The notes below the pieces were generated by a model. It was given only the letters and a program-made list of their open reading frames with translations. It was not told the DNA's origin and ran no database searches. The translations under genes and the position numbers were made by a program. Shown here one piece after another: positions 1 to 12,849 of a stretch of DNA of 64,000 bases (position 1 is its first letter; every line of letters begins with the position of its first letter). Source of the stretch: Hydrangea macrophylla (Eukaryota; Streptophyta; Magnoliopsida; Cornales; Hydrangeaceae); assembly GCA_033977485.1 (NCBI GenBank), contig CM066988.1:74081169-74145168 (forward strand), in the 5' to 3' direction.

Positions 1-284
1 TAAACAATTCTATTAAACAATAACTCTGCTTAGTGGGATGACAATGAAAGAATATCATAGGAAGGATTTTGTCATTTGAGAATAAAGTTGTGATACTACT
101 TTATGAGGAGACAAAAAAGCACATCTATTGTTAAAGAATAGGATCATTCCACTTATTTCCTTTAAATTAAGGTTAAAATACAATGACCTTCCTCGTGGTT
201 CTAACCATTTCACAGACTTCTATTGAGATTTGATTCGAGTAATACTTTACTCTTAACTCTTTGGTTAAAGCTTTTTAATATTCT
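1..284. other. AT-rich DNA, no gene seen
   Basis: No credible coding frame, RNA gene or repeat boundary is visible here. The right side runs into a decayed hAT-like element. Confidence 0.5.
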
Positions 285-670
285 TACATTTTTACCTCGA
301 CATTTTTTAGTATTTTATATTTAGGCTCCTCACAATTATGTTTAGGTCCCTTAAAAAGGGTCTAAGGTCCAATTTAGCATCAACTACATATATGTTGATA
401 TACATGTATATAAAACTCGAAAGCAAAGGCCCCTAGAATTTTAAAAATTACACTTTCAGTGCAAGAATTTTTTGAGTTTTAGAAATAGGCCCCCTAGAAA
501 TTTGAAAAATACCATATAATATTTAAGTTTCACAAATAGACTCATATTATAAGTAGACCCCCCCAAAAATGGCCAATTATGTATAAATAGACCCTAAAAA
601 AAATTTGTCAATTAAGTGGATCCAAAAAATATTGCCTCAGGGGCGTGCCCCCGAACCCCTATATAGGGGC
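285..670 (-). mobile_element. hAT-like MITE relic, truncated
   Basis: The reverse complement aligns along its length with the MITE at 7273-7752: runs such as gggtctatttatacataatt, cttataatatgagtctattt and tatacatgtatatcaa are shared in the same order. The block gcctcaggggcg...gcccccgaacccc near 634-656 is also in the MITE at 16642-17042, which ties the three copies into one family. The terminal inverted repeats and target duplication are no longer recognisable, so this is an old copy with lost ends. The boundaries are approximate. Confidence 0.6.
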
Positions 671-680
671 CTCCCTTTTA

Positions 681-3230
681 GTAGTTCTTCCCGGGCCTTC
701 AAATACTTGAGACTGACCTTGATTGCAAATCCACCACTAACTACACAAAAATGAATATTTATACATTCAGTTAGATTACTGTACATATTTGGATGATCAT
801 GGAAAATCACAGCTACCAGTCTCGATTCCCTCTTAAAAGAGAATAACCATAATCTAATTACTAATATAATCAATCTTCAGTTAGCATAGAGTGTCTTACA
901 CTAAACTAGGTTGTAGCACACCCCATCTTCCCTAGGCATGGAGTATTTAATAATTTAGATCACAATTACATAAGTACCATTATATGCAAACAAACCAAAA
1001 ATCATCAACAATATAAATTGTTGAGCACACTGAGTTCAAAATAAATCTAAAACGAAGAATAAACCAAAGAAATTTTTATATTAAAAATCATCAAGCATGC
1101 AATTATCATTCATGAATACAAGTGAATCTAAAAGAAAAGCATAAATAGGTGTCATTTACATAATTAGGATTTCATTGAAACCCTAAAACATGTGTTTAAT
1201 TGCCCATGGATCAAGTTGAAGGCATGGAGTTGTTGTAGAAAGTTATGGAGAACCTTGGTTTTCTTCTTCTTGCCTCTTCTCGCTCTAGATTGTAGAAGAT
1301 GAGTGTGTCCTCTTTCCAAAAGGCGTATATATGGGTTTCCTAAGGTTGGGAGGCTTCCCAAACCCTAATTCCACTCAAACAGCCTCGTTTGCATATCTGT
1401 ACAGATTCAGCCAATCCCATGATTGTTGGAGTGATCAATGTGATGAGTACAATGATGAGTACAATGATGAGAATGTAGAACAATTGAGTAACAGCATGTC
1501 GCTCGCCCGGCTCGTGTGGGCGAACATGTTTTGACTACTCTGTGCACCGATGGAGAATCGTCATACCTCTTTGCTCGGACCTTTGATTGATGCGCAGTTT
1601 GCGGCCACACGACCGTAACTCATTGAATTACAAGTTCTATATCTGGACCAACTTTAAAAAACTAAGGTCTTCAATGTCAAAAATGCTATTTTTTCCAACT
1701 ATTGTTGTTATTCTCCCCTATCAGGGTGACCTTTTGAGCAAGGAAAGATTTTCATGACCACTAATTAATTACATTGTTATCTTTTCCATTTTCGAAGTAA
1801 ATCTCCAAAATCTACAAAATGTGAAATACTAATTAGTAAGAAAAGATAACTAAATAAAATGGACTAATAAAACGTGAATTAAAGAGTGAAATATAGATCG
1901 AATATTTCACCACCGATCAACTACGTTTCTAAATAACTATTTTTACCCTTATTTATTGTAAAGTATATTTTGAACAAATTTCTAGTGAAAATGATATTGT
2001 TTTGACTAGGGTTAATATGTTTTCCTTTCCGTTCCAACCACCCATCCCACTATGGTTAAAATTTCCTTTATTTGAGAAACTTCTTAATTTCTTATTTTTT
2101 GATAGGGGTAAAGTAATAGTTTTAATTCAATTTTACCCAATAAATAACAGTCATCTGACAATTGACTACTAGAACGAAAAATGTGTTACTCGTTTATAAA
2201 ACCCAAGGAAGACAAGTATAATTTTTGAAATCAGGATAGACACCACTATATTCTGAGCTTACCTTGGGAAAAAATCAATGCATCCCATATAAATATTATA
2301 ACAACAATGATAGAGATACATACCAAATAATACACTGTGCTTTAAATGCATGTACTCTGTGCTGTGTAAATGATGCACAGAAAAGTGTAAAAAATTCAAA
2401 CAGCACAAAAAACAGATGTGTCGTTTAGTGTGTCGTTTGATGTGTATCGTTTGATGTGTATCGCTATCATTTTTGATATTATAATAAACACATAAAGTGT
2501 AACCTTTGAATTTTGGGTGGAAATTTCAAAGATGACTTGGCAGTTTGGCGAAAGAAAACCAAAGAGGAAGGAAGGTGTTTGGTAGGCGGATAAGGAAATG
2601 GAATACGTGGGAATGATAAAGAAACGCAAGTGTCCTTATCTGAAAACCTTCCTTTTGGTGAATATGCAAAAAAACACATTGTAAACTAGTACGTTGTTAG
2701 TCCGGTAAAGTTCTTTCTTGGGCCCCCACTATGATGAAATTTGCTTTATCTCATGAAAGGAAATGGAATTGCATTAGCCATCATACAAGGAATTCCGAAG
2801 ACAATTGTCCAATCACTTGGATTCACTTAGCCACTTTGTCTTATAATCATTTTTTTTAACTTGCGGCTTAGTCAATCTATGTTAAAAAGATGTTGATATA
2901 CATGTAGTGTTCGATCCTTTTTCTTACAAATTTGAATTTTTTTGAGTAATCGATGACTGAACATGATAATGTAGCCTTGTCTATGGAAGATTTTATCCAA
3001 TTCTTTCAAGCATTATGATAAAGTTTCAAACTGTTTTCTCTTGTTACTTCTCCACATGCGAGCAAGGTCGGACTCATGGACAACTGGTTATACATTTCAA
3101 AATATGCCTAAGAAAAGGGAAGAAAGTTAAAGTTATATAGTTGCATTCTTTAGAGATTGAGGTTGTTGGGGAAATCAACGACGTGGTCAGAAAAGAAACA
3201 AATCGAATAACTGATTATTTTCTTTTTGCT
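681..3230. other. AT-rich intergenic DNA without a recognisable gene
   Basis: Only short chance frames are present. Read on the minus strand, 1160-1620 has a TATATA box-like site (about 1324-1331) followed by a pyrimidine-rich stretch and an AT-rich leader. It could be the promoter part of an old LTR, but I found no paired copy. A short array of a 14-bp GTGTRTCGTTTGAT-like unit lies at about 2415-2465. Confidence 0.4.
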
Positions 3231-3256
3231 ATATTTGTTGTTCGGGCGTGCCAGAG

Positions 3257-5244
3257 TCTTGTGAGGTAGACCCAAACTAATAAACACAAAATTTTCTAAA
3301 TCACTTGTGTGATTGATATACAAGGTTTTTGAAAATCTGACTTCTAACGGGCGATCGTGAAAAGTGAGTAGGAAAGTACCCTCACTTAAGGTCCTATGAC
3401 AGTATTGAAACATACAAGCCATAAAAGTGATAAGCAAAAGAAATTAAATAAAATGGACTTTTATTTAATTAAAAAGAAAAGAAATTACAATACTGTAATT
3501 GAAAGCTAAGAAAGCCTAAAATAAAAAAGATGCTTTTTTATTTGCCTAAAACTAAGAACGCTAAGAATGCTTTGAGAATGCATGGTTGAATGCTTTTTCG
3601 AAGAGACGCGGAGTGGATTGTAGCTTTGGCCTGCCTGCTGTATTTATAGCGGCCATGGAGGTCTCCTAGATAAGGTAGAAAATATCTGATTAATAATAAT
3701 CTGGTAAAAAATACCAGCTTATTTCCATAAACTGCTCTTGATAATTTCTTCCATATCAGATAGAAGTTGCCTTATCTTCGAATATACATATATATATATA
3801 TATATATATATGTCTTGAATCTAGTCCATACGTTGACTTCATTCGGTTTGCTTCCCTTGCAAGCAAAAGATATCCCATATATATGCTGATATTATCCCCA
3901 AAAGTGATAATATTTTGAAGGGGCAATTAGTGATAAATCTAAAATACATAAAATATGGTGGTTTAAGTATAACTAGGAAAAGTTTTTAGAATTAGGTCCA
4001 CTCCTTAGTCTTTTGACAAAACTACCCTCAACATTGCTCTACACAAACAGTGTCAAAGTTCCTGCACCTCCGGCGACCTCGCTTGAGCTCCGGCGACCAC
4101 TACCATGGCATCGCCTGAGCTCCGGCGACCTCGCCTGAGCTCGTCTGACCTCCGGCGAGCACCACCACCACCATACCAAACCCCCAGCGACCACCACCAC
4201 CATCACCACACGGACCTCTGCAGTTCACCACCAACGCCACACTAGACATCTCTCAATCTCTTCACAACCAAACCACCGTAGCAACATAAAAATGATCATA
4301 AAACAACTTTCTGGAAGTTAATTCATCATATCACTGAAAAAAGTTGTGAAATTTATGAAAAAAGTTGTGAAATTTATCAACAAAAAGTTGTGAAATTTCA
4401 CGAAACCACCACTACCACATCAGATCTTTGCCGATCATCACAATGACCTCACCTGATCAATTTCTTCACAACCAAACCACCATATCAACATGAAATGATC
4501 AAAAAAAATGTTTTTGAAATTTAATTTCTCATACCAATACCGAAAAAGTTGTAAAATAAAAAAAAAAAAATAAAAAAAAGTTGTGAAATTTCACAAAAAA
4601 AAAAGTATTCTAACAAACATTGCAAATTTTTTTTACAAATTCGAGCATTCGTATCGATCTGCAAATTATTTTTTGCATAAAATCTATGTTTTTACAATCT
4701 ACTCAACGAGATCTATCAAACAAGTATCATAGTTGATTTCAAAATCTGAAAAAAAAAATGTTAAGTAACTTCACTGACTTTTTTTAGATAAATTTCTCAA
4801 AAAAATGTGTTTAAAAAAAAAAAAAAAAAAAAAAAAACACCACACTCCACACCATTCCAGCAAAGAGCATATGACAGGTCTGTGGTGGATTGGTGCGCTG
4901 GTGGCCGGATCTGCTCGTGACAATGCTTGCGGCACTAGCTTGTGGTCGCCGATATGCTTGTGGTGTTGGTGGTGGATCTGGATATGCTAGTGGTTGGAGG
5001 ATACAAATCTCACCAGAATTGGTTGTGCGACCTCGCGATTTGGTTCGTGATTATGGTGGTGAAGTCTGAGAAAATGAGAGAGACAGAGGAGGTCGTAGTG
5101 GAGTTTGCAAACCAGAGATGGAGTTTGCAAAAAAAAAAAAAATAATGGTCGGAACTGCAATAGTGCTGGATGGAGGCATGATGAAAGTGGCCGGAGCTGC
5201 GATGGAGGTGGCCGGAGCTGCGATGAAGCTGGCCGGAGCTGCGA

Positions 5245-5279
<35 letters not shown>

Positions 5280-6108
5280 ACTGGAAATGAATGATAGGGG
5301 TATATTGGTCAACACTAGAAGTAGTTGAGTTTATCCCCAACAACTTCCATCAAACATATCCTTGTTCCCAAATATTTTTCCCTTATGTCTTATAACCAAA
5401 TGTTTCTCCTAATTTGGTATTTAGTACCAAATTTCTATATTTTGAATATTATATTGCCATAACAGATAAAATTTGACATTATCTTTTCCATAAGTGACAT
5501 TCCTTCCTAAATCTGATAATGTAAATATTATCACATTGAGGCTTTGTAGGAATTGACTCTTGCCATAATTAGCCAAATCTGTATCCACTTCTGAACTGGC
5601 AGAATAGCTTGCCAATCAAGCAGTCCGATGAAACCATAGCTTAGGCTGTGTTGATGATGAGGTGGCGGTTTGAACTGAAAATACTGTCTTTAAGTGGAAG
5701 ACTGGCCGAGTTAACCATTCTGCTACACCAACCCCTTATTAATTGACATCGGGCTTGTGCAATCGGACAGGGCCATGAAGTGAGAACCCGAACACCCTGA
5801 TGACTATGCATTAACCTAATCGGGCATGATAAACCAACATTCCATGGCAACTTGTCATGGTCGCCAACTTCTTGATAACTTTACATCGGACAGAAGGTAC
5901 ATTCCTGCAGCCCGATTGAGACAACTTGATAGCTAGCCTGATGGAGTAAATACAATGGAAGCCCGATATGAACTGCCAAACAAGGCCTAGGCCGGACTGA
6001 ATTTGGTAAGTCCGATTTCAGTGATGCCCGATATAATGATGGTCAGCCCGATTAAGTAATGGTGCTAGCCCAATTAACTTTTAAAAATGTAATTTTTAGG
6101 TGCAAATA
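3257..6108 (-). mobile_element. LTR of family E, copy 1, interrupted
   Basis: This matches the cleaner LTR at 53321-54592 in the same order. Shared landmarks are gcgtgcca just outside the left end, 'atctgacttctaa', 'gagtaggaaa.taccctca', 'agtattgaa..'...'acaagcca', a minus-strand TATAAAT box (3642-3648), many cccgat/atcgggc motifs, and a right end ggtgcaaata against ggtgcaaaca. The sequence left of it (about 3240-3254, cgggcgtgcca) corresponds to the primer-binding site of copy 2, so this is also a minus-strand 5' LTR whose internal part is lost. About 1.4 kb of unrelated DNA (about 3930-5345) interrupts it. Confidence 0.6.
3930..5345. mobile_element. Unclassified insertion inside LTR E copy 1
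   Basis: The segment has no counterpart in the second LTR copy (53321-54592). It contains a purine/pyrimidine-asymmetric CCGGCGA-rich part, an imperfect direct duplication (about 4255-4400 and 4460-4600, sharing cttcacaaccaaaccacc), several copies of aaaaagttgtgaaatt, a poly-A run near 4815 and a CT microsatellite (5250-5278). Weak inverted similarity between ttgacaaaactaccct (about 4013) and the complement of aggggtatattggtcaa (about 5296) suggests a terminal-inverted-repeat DNA transposon. No clear target duplication was found. Confidence 0.3.
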
Positions 6109-7272
6109 TTTTCAGAATACTGTAGGCTGTTTAGGTAACATTAGAATCAATTCTATGATTTAAAAAATAACCGATTATGAATATTTGGTGTTTGTGCAGT
6201 TGTGTTTTTGGCTACATATATAGGAGTCCGTACCTAACAATAAAAATAGCCAAGAATCAATTCTTTTTCAATCCAACTTATACATGATTTGCACAAAAAA
6301 AAAAACACTAATTAAATGTGAGAAACGGGCCTAATTAAACATGATCCTATTTTAACTAGTATTCCCAAATAGGCCTCCAATTTTCATATAAATTAGATAA
6401 AAATAAGACGCAATTTCCCCATCAAAAAAAAAAAAAAACAAAAGACGCAATTTCAACATGATCCAATATTTTTCATTCTTATTTTAGGGAACGATATTAG
6501 TTGAGAACATAGAACTCGTGAGTCCGATAATACTCTTCTTTTTTTTTTTTTTTTAAAAGCAGCAAGACGGTTGCTTTGTTGTTAAGAAATGACTTGAAAT
6601 CTGGGTTGCGACGTCGTGCGGGGACGATGTCTCGCCAAGCACTGTCTCTGTCAAATTAAGCAAATTTGACCCCTAATCAATGCTGATTCTATCCTGAGAT
6701 GTAAAGAGTTTTAACATCTTCTTTGATTTCATATTGGGAATGCGGAATATGGCCGCCTCTTTTGAGACTGCACTCTAGAACACATGTACTACCTTCAAGA
6801 CACCAAAATTATACTCAGTATAGTATAAGATTTGTTGGAGTGATTTTGACAAAATGTATAATGATTACCAAATTCATAGTTCTCAACGTAAACATATATT
6901 ATACGGCTTACATATTTTATATTTGATAAGATAAATATTATTTAAATATTACATGTTATCCTAATATTCTGATAAGATATTGTAAAATAGTCTAATATTT
7001 ACCGTATATATTTGAGTGGTATTCGAGATTGTCTCACCTTTTTTTATGATAAGAAGTTGTTATGCATTTAAACACATAGGTCAGGGTCTCAATCTATCTA
7101 TAAATAAAGAAGGCATGTGACAACCATCGTTACAGAATTTTATAGAGAACGATAGGCAGGAAATACATATCCAACCTTCACTATACAGTAAACCAAATAG
7201 TGTGAAGGTTGTGGAGGTTCTTTTATAATCAAACAGTTTTGAGATCAAGTAGAAATTCATTCTCATCATCTG
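6109..7272. other. AT-rich DNA, no gene seen
   Basis: No coding frame longer than chance, no recognisable repeat pair. Contains short poly-A and poly-T runs only. Confidence 0.5.
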
Positions 7273-7752
7273 TAGGGGTGGACCCAGGAATATTGGGGGT
7301 GGGGGTGGTGCTAGGCTATACCGGGGAGGCGATTTTTTTGGGGTCTATTTATACATAATTGATGATTTTTTTAGGGTCTATTTGTATGTAATTACGATTT
7401 TTTTGGGGATATACTTATAATATGAGTCTATTTGGTGACACGGAAATATTGCATAGTGTCTTTCAAAGTTTTAGGGGAGCCTATTTTTAAAACGCATAAA
7501 ATTCTCACACTAAAAGTGTAATTTTCAAAATTCTAAGTGCCTTTTCTTTTGAATTGTATATACATGTATATCAATATATATGTAATTGATGGCACTAAAT
7601 TGGACCTAAACATAAGTTAATAAAGGGGGGCCTACACATAAGTTGAGAGGGGCTTAAACATAAAATACTAAAAATATTTAGTGTAGAATTTTAATTCTCA
7701 AAATCTCAGGGGCTGCCTGCCCCCCCCACCCCCCATGCAGCCTCCGCCACTG
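7273..7752 (+). mobile_element. hAT-like MITE with 8-bp target duplication
   Basis: A 480-bp element with imperfect terminal inverted repeats: left taggggtggacccagg, right end complement cagtggcggaggctgc. It is bordered by atcatctg (7265-7272) and atcatccg (7753-7760), an 8-bp duplication with one mismatch, as expected of the hAT superfamily. It has no coding capacity and is AT-rich inside. It has relatives at 285-670 (inverted) and 16642-17042 (shared ends). Confidence 0.8.
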
Positions 7753-8720
7753 ATCATCCGTGGTATAATCACATGGATGAAGGTAAATTTCTTGGGCACT
7801 TTAATTTGATTTAATACTTACAATTAGTATCAAAGTCATCCTTCAAATTGTGTTGTTTGGCATAAATTAGTATTCATGTACTGTTTGACAAAAATTAGTA
7901 CACATTCGTGATTTACCAATTTAATTATCTTATTTTATACATGAATCGGAGAAGTGAACTTGGAAGAAATAATCATGCATTGTGCTTGGTGTATTCCTAA
8001 TATGACTTTTAAATTTGAAAAAGGACGATACAATAGTTATTTAATTGCTTGATTATTAGAGACTCATATCAGACTTGATGATCTTTTAAGGATAGAAAGC
8101 AATCCGTTAAAGGCATAATTATTTTCGGCCACTGTTTTTGCTGAATCTGACTTATTCTTAACTGTATGGGTTTTAAAAGAAGTATGGTGGCTAGCATTGT
8201 TTACTTGTTTATTAAAACAAATAGTAATAAAAAAAATTAAATTGATTTTAACAAAGCTAGCGCACGATCAGTCTGTTCATCAAGATCCTTGATATTAACT
8301 TAGTCATATTCATATTATGACCCCAACTTTCTTCAAAGTTTTAAGATGGCCTAAAGTAAGTGAAATATTTTCGGTTTAATCAAAAACCTTTAAGTAAAAT
8401 GCTTATGGCTCCAAAATTCTGTCAATATAAAATATATATATATATATATATATCTTGGACCCATGATTTTATAGCACATTCTAAGGTATTGCTATATACA
8501 TATATATATATATATATATTTGAGTATTCTAGTGGTTTACGCATACGATTTAGTCAAAGCGTGTTTTCGATATTTATGCAATGTAGATTAATTTTTTCCT
8601 ACATTGTAGTGAAATTATAGATTTTTTCTAAAGTGCTAATATTAAATTTATAGCCCCAAGGACTCTAGTGGCGTACAATTTGGGCCTCATAATTTGTCAC
8701 TTATGTCCCTAAATTTTGAA
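7753..8720. other. AT-rich DNA with two TA microsatellites
   Basis: Pure TA tracts lie at about 8431-8452 and 8502-8520. No gene is recognised. The last five bases before element D (8721-8725, tagag) are its target duplication. Confidence 0.5.
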
Positions 8721-9479
8721 TAGAGTGTCGCGCCCGCATTTTCAGAGAGTCAGGTCGTCGGTGTGGGCCCTGCTTTCTGAGAATGGGTGAATTACGACTT
8801 GATTTTATTGTGAATGGTGAAAAGAATATGGTAGGGCCTGTATGAAAAAGTTCAGAGTCACCACCTAACATTTGGGGTGTTAGGACCCTTGCAAAAACAA
8901 TTAAAGTAATTAATCTTTGACTTTTGACAAACAGTTTTGAGAAAAGTGGACCCTTTAAAAGTGTGACTCTGAATAGCCATGTGAAAACCAGAGATTTTGA
9001 GATGGGTTCAGGGACTCGATTATGTCAAGGGAATGTATTAGGCATCCTCAAACATCCGTGCGAACACGGTTGCCAATTTTAATGATTTTTATTAAAATGG
9101 GGCATTTCTTTTGAAAAAGAAAAAAAAATGTTTTCTTTTTAGAAAGTGAATAGACAAAAAATGGTGATCGGTATGACCGCACTCTTTGAGAGTTGCTTAC
9201 GTATCCCAAGACGGCAATCAGGCCAAACGTAGTTCTGATTTTCGTGGGTGCAAGTGTATGCATGATTTATTTTAGAGAAAGAAAAGTAGTCCTGTTTGAC
9301 CGTGCACGTGTGATATAGTGATTTGAGAAAGAATCGGCGTAACTAGGAACTTTAACCCACATGGTATATTCCTAGATTTTAACCTTTGAAAAATGATTGA
9401 GATTGAAATGAGACTATGCAAGTGATTGAAAAATGATGTATTCTTTTTTTGTACTTTTCTATTTTTTTATTTTTTTATT

Positions 9480-10245
9480 TTTTTTCAGTCCCTTTATTCC
9501 AATATTGGAAGTAAGGATCTATGCTCAAGTGATTGAAAGTGCACCGAAAGTACGGGTCAGTGCCCTAATAACTAAGAAATGATTTTTTTTTTTTGTATTT
9601 TCATTATTTTGTATTTTTGTATTTTTATTTTTTTCAGTCCTCTTAGTCTCATACTGGAAGTAAGGATCTGTGGCCCAGTGACTGAAAAGTGTACCGGAAG
9701 TAAGGATCGGTGTCCAACTTTAAGAAAATATTTTTTATATTTTTCATTTTTTTTTGTTCTTTTATTCCTATGCCGGAAGTAAGGGTCGATGCTCAAAAGA
9801 AAGAAAAGAAAAGAAAAGAAAAGAAAAGAAAAGAAAGATTTTTTTTGGTTTGTATTTTTATTTTTACGCCGGAAGTAAGGGTCGGTGTCCAAAAGAAAGG
9901 AAAGAACAGAGATTTTTTTTTTTATTTTTATTTTTATGCCGGACGTAAGGATCGGTGTCCAAAAGAAAGAAAAGAAAAAAAATTTGTTTAATTTTTTTAT
10001 TTTTATGCCGGAAGTAAGGGTCAGTGCCCAAAAGAAAAAAAATGAAAAGAGATTTTTTTTACATTTTATTTTTATGCCGGAAGTAAGGGTCTGTGTACAA
10101 AAGAAAGGAAAGAAATTTTTTTTTTATATTTTTATTTTTATGCCGGAAGTAAGGGTCGGTGCCCAAAAGAAAGAAATGAAAAGAGAATTATTTTACATTT
10201 TTATTTTTATGCCGGTAGTAAGGGTCGGTGCCTAAAAGAAAAAAA
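9480..10245 (+). repeat. T-rich tandem array inside LTR D (about 60-bp unit)
   Basis: About eleven units share a core gccggaagtaagggtcggtg followed by cccaaaagaaagaaaagaaaag and then a T-rich stretch (tttttatttttatg). Unit length varies mainly through the A and T runs. The array lies in the part of the LTR downstream of the TATA box in element orientation. The open frames it yields, with repeated MPEVRVGAQKK-like text, are a by-product of the unit and are not genes. Confidence 0.85.
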
Positions 10246-10936
10246 AAATGTGAAGTGTGTATAGGATAAAAAGACTTACTTGTGAAGATCTCCTAGCGCA
10301 AAGGGGACTGTTGGGTCCGATTAATCATTTCTTTCTTTTTATTTTTTTATTTATGCGAATTAAGCGATCTTCATTATTTAGACATGAATTTTCATATTGA
10401 AAAAAAAAAAAAACGTAGTCCCCAATAGAACATTGGTCCCCGTATTAGCAATCGCGTCATCCCCAGTATAACATGACTCTCCTTATTAGAAACCACGTAG
10501 GATTCTCGTATTGTGAACCATGTAATCCAGAGTCGTACATGACTTTTGTATTGGAAACCAAGCAATTCCGAGTATGACGTGGATGTTATTATTATTTTTT
10601 ATTATCATCAAGCGAGAATAAAAATGATATGTACAAAAAAAATTAATTATAATAATAATAAACCTGAGTTATTAGGGGAATTCGAGAAATCTGCTAGAAT
10701 ATTGGTGGTAAGTGACTGGAATGTTGGGTAGTGATTTGAGGCAGTATAATAACGGCGGTGGGACAGTGGCCTTGAAGTATATTGATGAGAATCGTGATGA
10801 TATGATAGCTAGGTGGAGGGTAATGATTGTAATGGTGACCTTGATGGTGATGATTAGAAGGGGTGGTATGGTGGTGAAAAGAATGTAAACTTCTTTTTTT
10901 TTTTGTATTTAATGATGAAGTGAGGGAGGTGGAAAG

Positions 10937-10967
<31 letters not shown>

Positions 10968-11035
10968 TGAGTGAGAGAGAGAGAGAGAGTATTTTTTTAC
11001 CTTCTTCCTTCTTCCTCTTTCCTCAAATAGATGTG

Positions 11036-11043
11036 CATTTATA
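11036..11043 (-). promoter_or_regulatory. Putative TATA box of LTR D
   Basis: Minus-strand TATAAATG about 330 bp inside the LTR start, followed in transcript direction by a CT-rich stretch. The same site occurs in the other LTR near 40843-40850 (cttttatagg), slightly changed. Confidence 0.5.
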
Positions 11044-11373
11044 GGCCAAGGAAAGGGAGGAAGAGAGGAAAATAAAAATAAAAAGAAAAAGAAAGGATAG
11101 GGGGGGGGGGGGGGACAAAAGAAGAAGTGAAAGAAAGCAAAGACAACTCAAAAGAAATAAGCACCAGCAAATGCTGGTGCATTAATGGTGAGGGATTATA
11201 TGGTGTGCAAGGGTGCACGTACTCCGGTTGATCTCTGTCCCAATAAACTCTGATTTGTAACATCTTTTTCATCTCCTATCTGATTGGGATGATTTAAAAA
11301 GTGGCAGCAGGCTCGTGTCAATGAGTACTCTATGTTGAAATGATTAGATTGGGCCAAAAATGGGGTGTCTACA

Positions 11374-11390
11374 GATGCCCCTCTTTGTCA
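11374..11390 (-). other. Polypurine tract of element D
   Basis: On the minus strand this reads tgacaaagaggggcatc, immediately followed by the LTR start tgtagacaccc. This is the plus-strand primer position of an LTR retroelement and fixes D's orientation. Confidence 0.75.
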
Positions 11391-12095
11391 TGTTTTGCAT
11401 AGAAAATCGTGACAAAGATAAGAAGACACCCATTTTTGCCTCAACTCTTTCTTGAAATGATTTTTTTTATTATAAAAAGCATGTACAAGAATACGAATGA
11501 TCTCAAACTCTGTTCGAGATGCCCACGTATCTTATGTGGAGAAGACTTTGGATGAGCATAGTTCAAGTGAGTGACACCATGATTGGCGAGGAGTGAAGTG
11601 ACATGCCGGGGTAGGCAAGTGAGTGGCCTGCCAAGGATGGCAACCGGGAATTGGGAGTATTGCCAGATCAAGTAGATAACTCCGCTAGGGATTGAGAGTG
11701 TCACCAGAATGGGCGAACGACACCGTTGGGGGTTCATGTGAGAATCGAACAGAAGAGGACTCGTGTAGTTAAGAAGTGCGTAACCGCGTAATCTCAAACT
11801 CTAACCGAAAATGTAGTAAAGTGAGGGTATGGTCGAGCTCTTAAAGCTGCCTACGTATCTCCCGTCGGGAGAATCAGACCGTGGTAGTTCATGCAAACCT
11901 GGGTAGCTGAGAGATGGTGAGAAACGATGTAGTCGAGAAGTGCAAAGCCACGTAATCTCAAACTTTAACCGAGAATGTAAAAGTAAGGGTATGGTCGAGC
12001 TCTTAGAGCTGCCTATATATATCCCGTCGGGAGAATCATACCGAGCGTAGTTCGTGCCGCTGGGTAAAGAGAGATGTAGCCAGGAAGTATGAAGC
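11391..12095 (-). repeat. 3' untranslated region of D with a duplicated segment
   Basis: A segment of about 165 bp occurs twice (about 11765-11925 and 11930-12085). Both copies carry cgtaatctcaaact.taaccga, agggtatggtcgagctctta, agctgcctac/tat.tatctcccgtcgggagaatca and a gtagttc end. No frame is maintained, so this is non-coding internal DNA between the lost pol gene and the 3' LTR. Confidence 0.6.
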
Positions 12096-12099
12096 AGCG

Positions 12100-12720
12100 T
12101 AATCCTAAACTAAGATTGATGTTGATGATAACGAGATGCCACTTGACGGACTTACTCCCGACGGTGATATTGTGAACAGGATGCCTCTTGACGGACTCAT
12201 TCCCGATAGTGAGATTGTGAAATAGGATGCCTCTTAACGAACTCACTTCAGTGCTGAAGATGTAAACAAGACGCCACTTAACGGATTCATTCCTAATAGT
12301 GATATTGTGAACAGAATGCCCCTTGACGGATTCACTCCTGTGTTGACGGACTCACTCATGAGCTTGAAGATGTGAATGGGATGCTACTCGAAGGACTTAT
12401 TCCCGATAGTGAGATTGTGAATAGGATGGCCCTTGACGGACTCACTCTTGAGCTGAAGATGTAAATGGGACGCCACTTGACCGACTCATTCCCGATAGTG
12501 AGATTATGAATAGGATGCCCCTTTACGGACTCTCTCCTGTGATGAAGATGTAAACGAGACGCCACTTGACAGATTCATTCCCGATAGTGAGATTGTGAAC
12601 AGATGCCCCTTGACGGACTCACTCCTGTGACTATATGAGATGAACAGGACGCCACTTGATGGACTCACACCTGAAGCTGGATGATATGAACAGGATGTCC
12701 CTTGACGGAGACCGGATGAG
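12100..12720 (-). repeat. Tandem array, about 46-bp unit
   Basis: Roughly a dozen diverged units with the cores ttgacggactcattcccgat and agtgagattgtgaacaggatgcc. Alternate units differ (cgatagtgagattgtgaa against ctgaagatgtaaa), giving a higher-order dimer of about 90 bp. It lies in the 3' untranslated region of D, a known source of satellite DNA in Ogre/Tat elements. Confidence 0.85.
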
Positions 12721-12849
12721 ATGAACTTGGTGATCCCGAGTACGGTATATACTTCTTGATGATCCGTAGAGGAGAGGTTGATTTGACATGTGGACCTGAG
12801 CAGAGGGGTTGTTGTAGAGTTGGCGAGCCTGAGTAAAGGCTGCATGAAG

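Larger units (their letters stand above)
8726..11373 (-). repeat. 3' LTR of element D
   Basis: In plus orientation it runs TGTCGCGCCC...GGGGTGTCTACA, 2648 bp. The parts gagtcaccacctaacat and the following gggactcgattatg...aggcatcctcaaacatcc resemble the equivalent U5-side part of LTR C (49367 on), a sign of Ogre/Tat-type LTRs. It holds a T-rich tandem array (9480-10245) and a minus-strand TATA box (11036-11043). About 12 differences in a 195-bp stretch against the other LTR give roughly 6% divergence by eye. Confidence 0.8.

Noticed and set aside
9572..10235. Overlapping frames with repeated MPEVRVGAQKK text here and at 30276-30950
   Set aside because: They come from the T-rich tandem array of LTR D; several frames of the same unit stay open at once.
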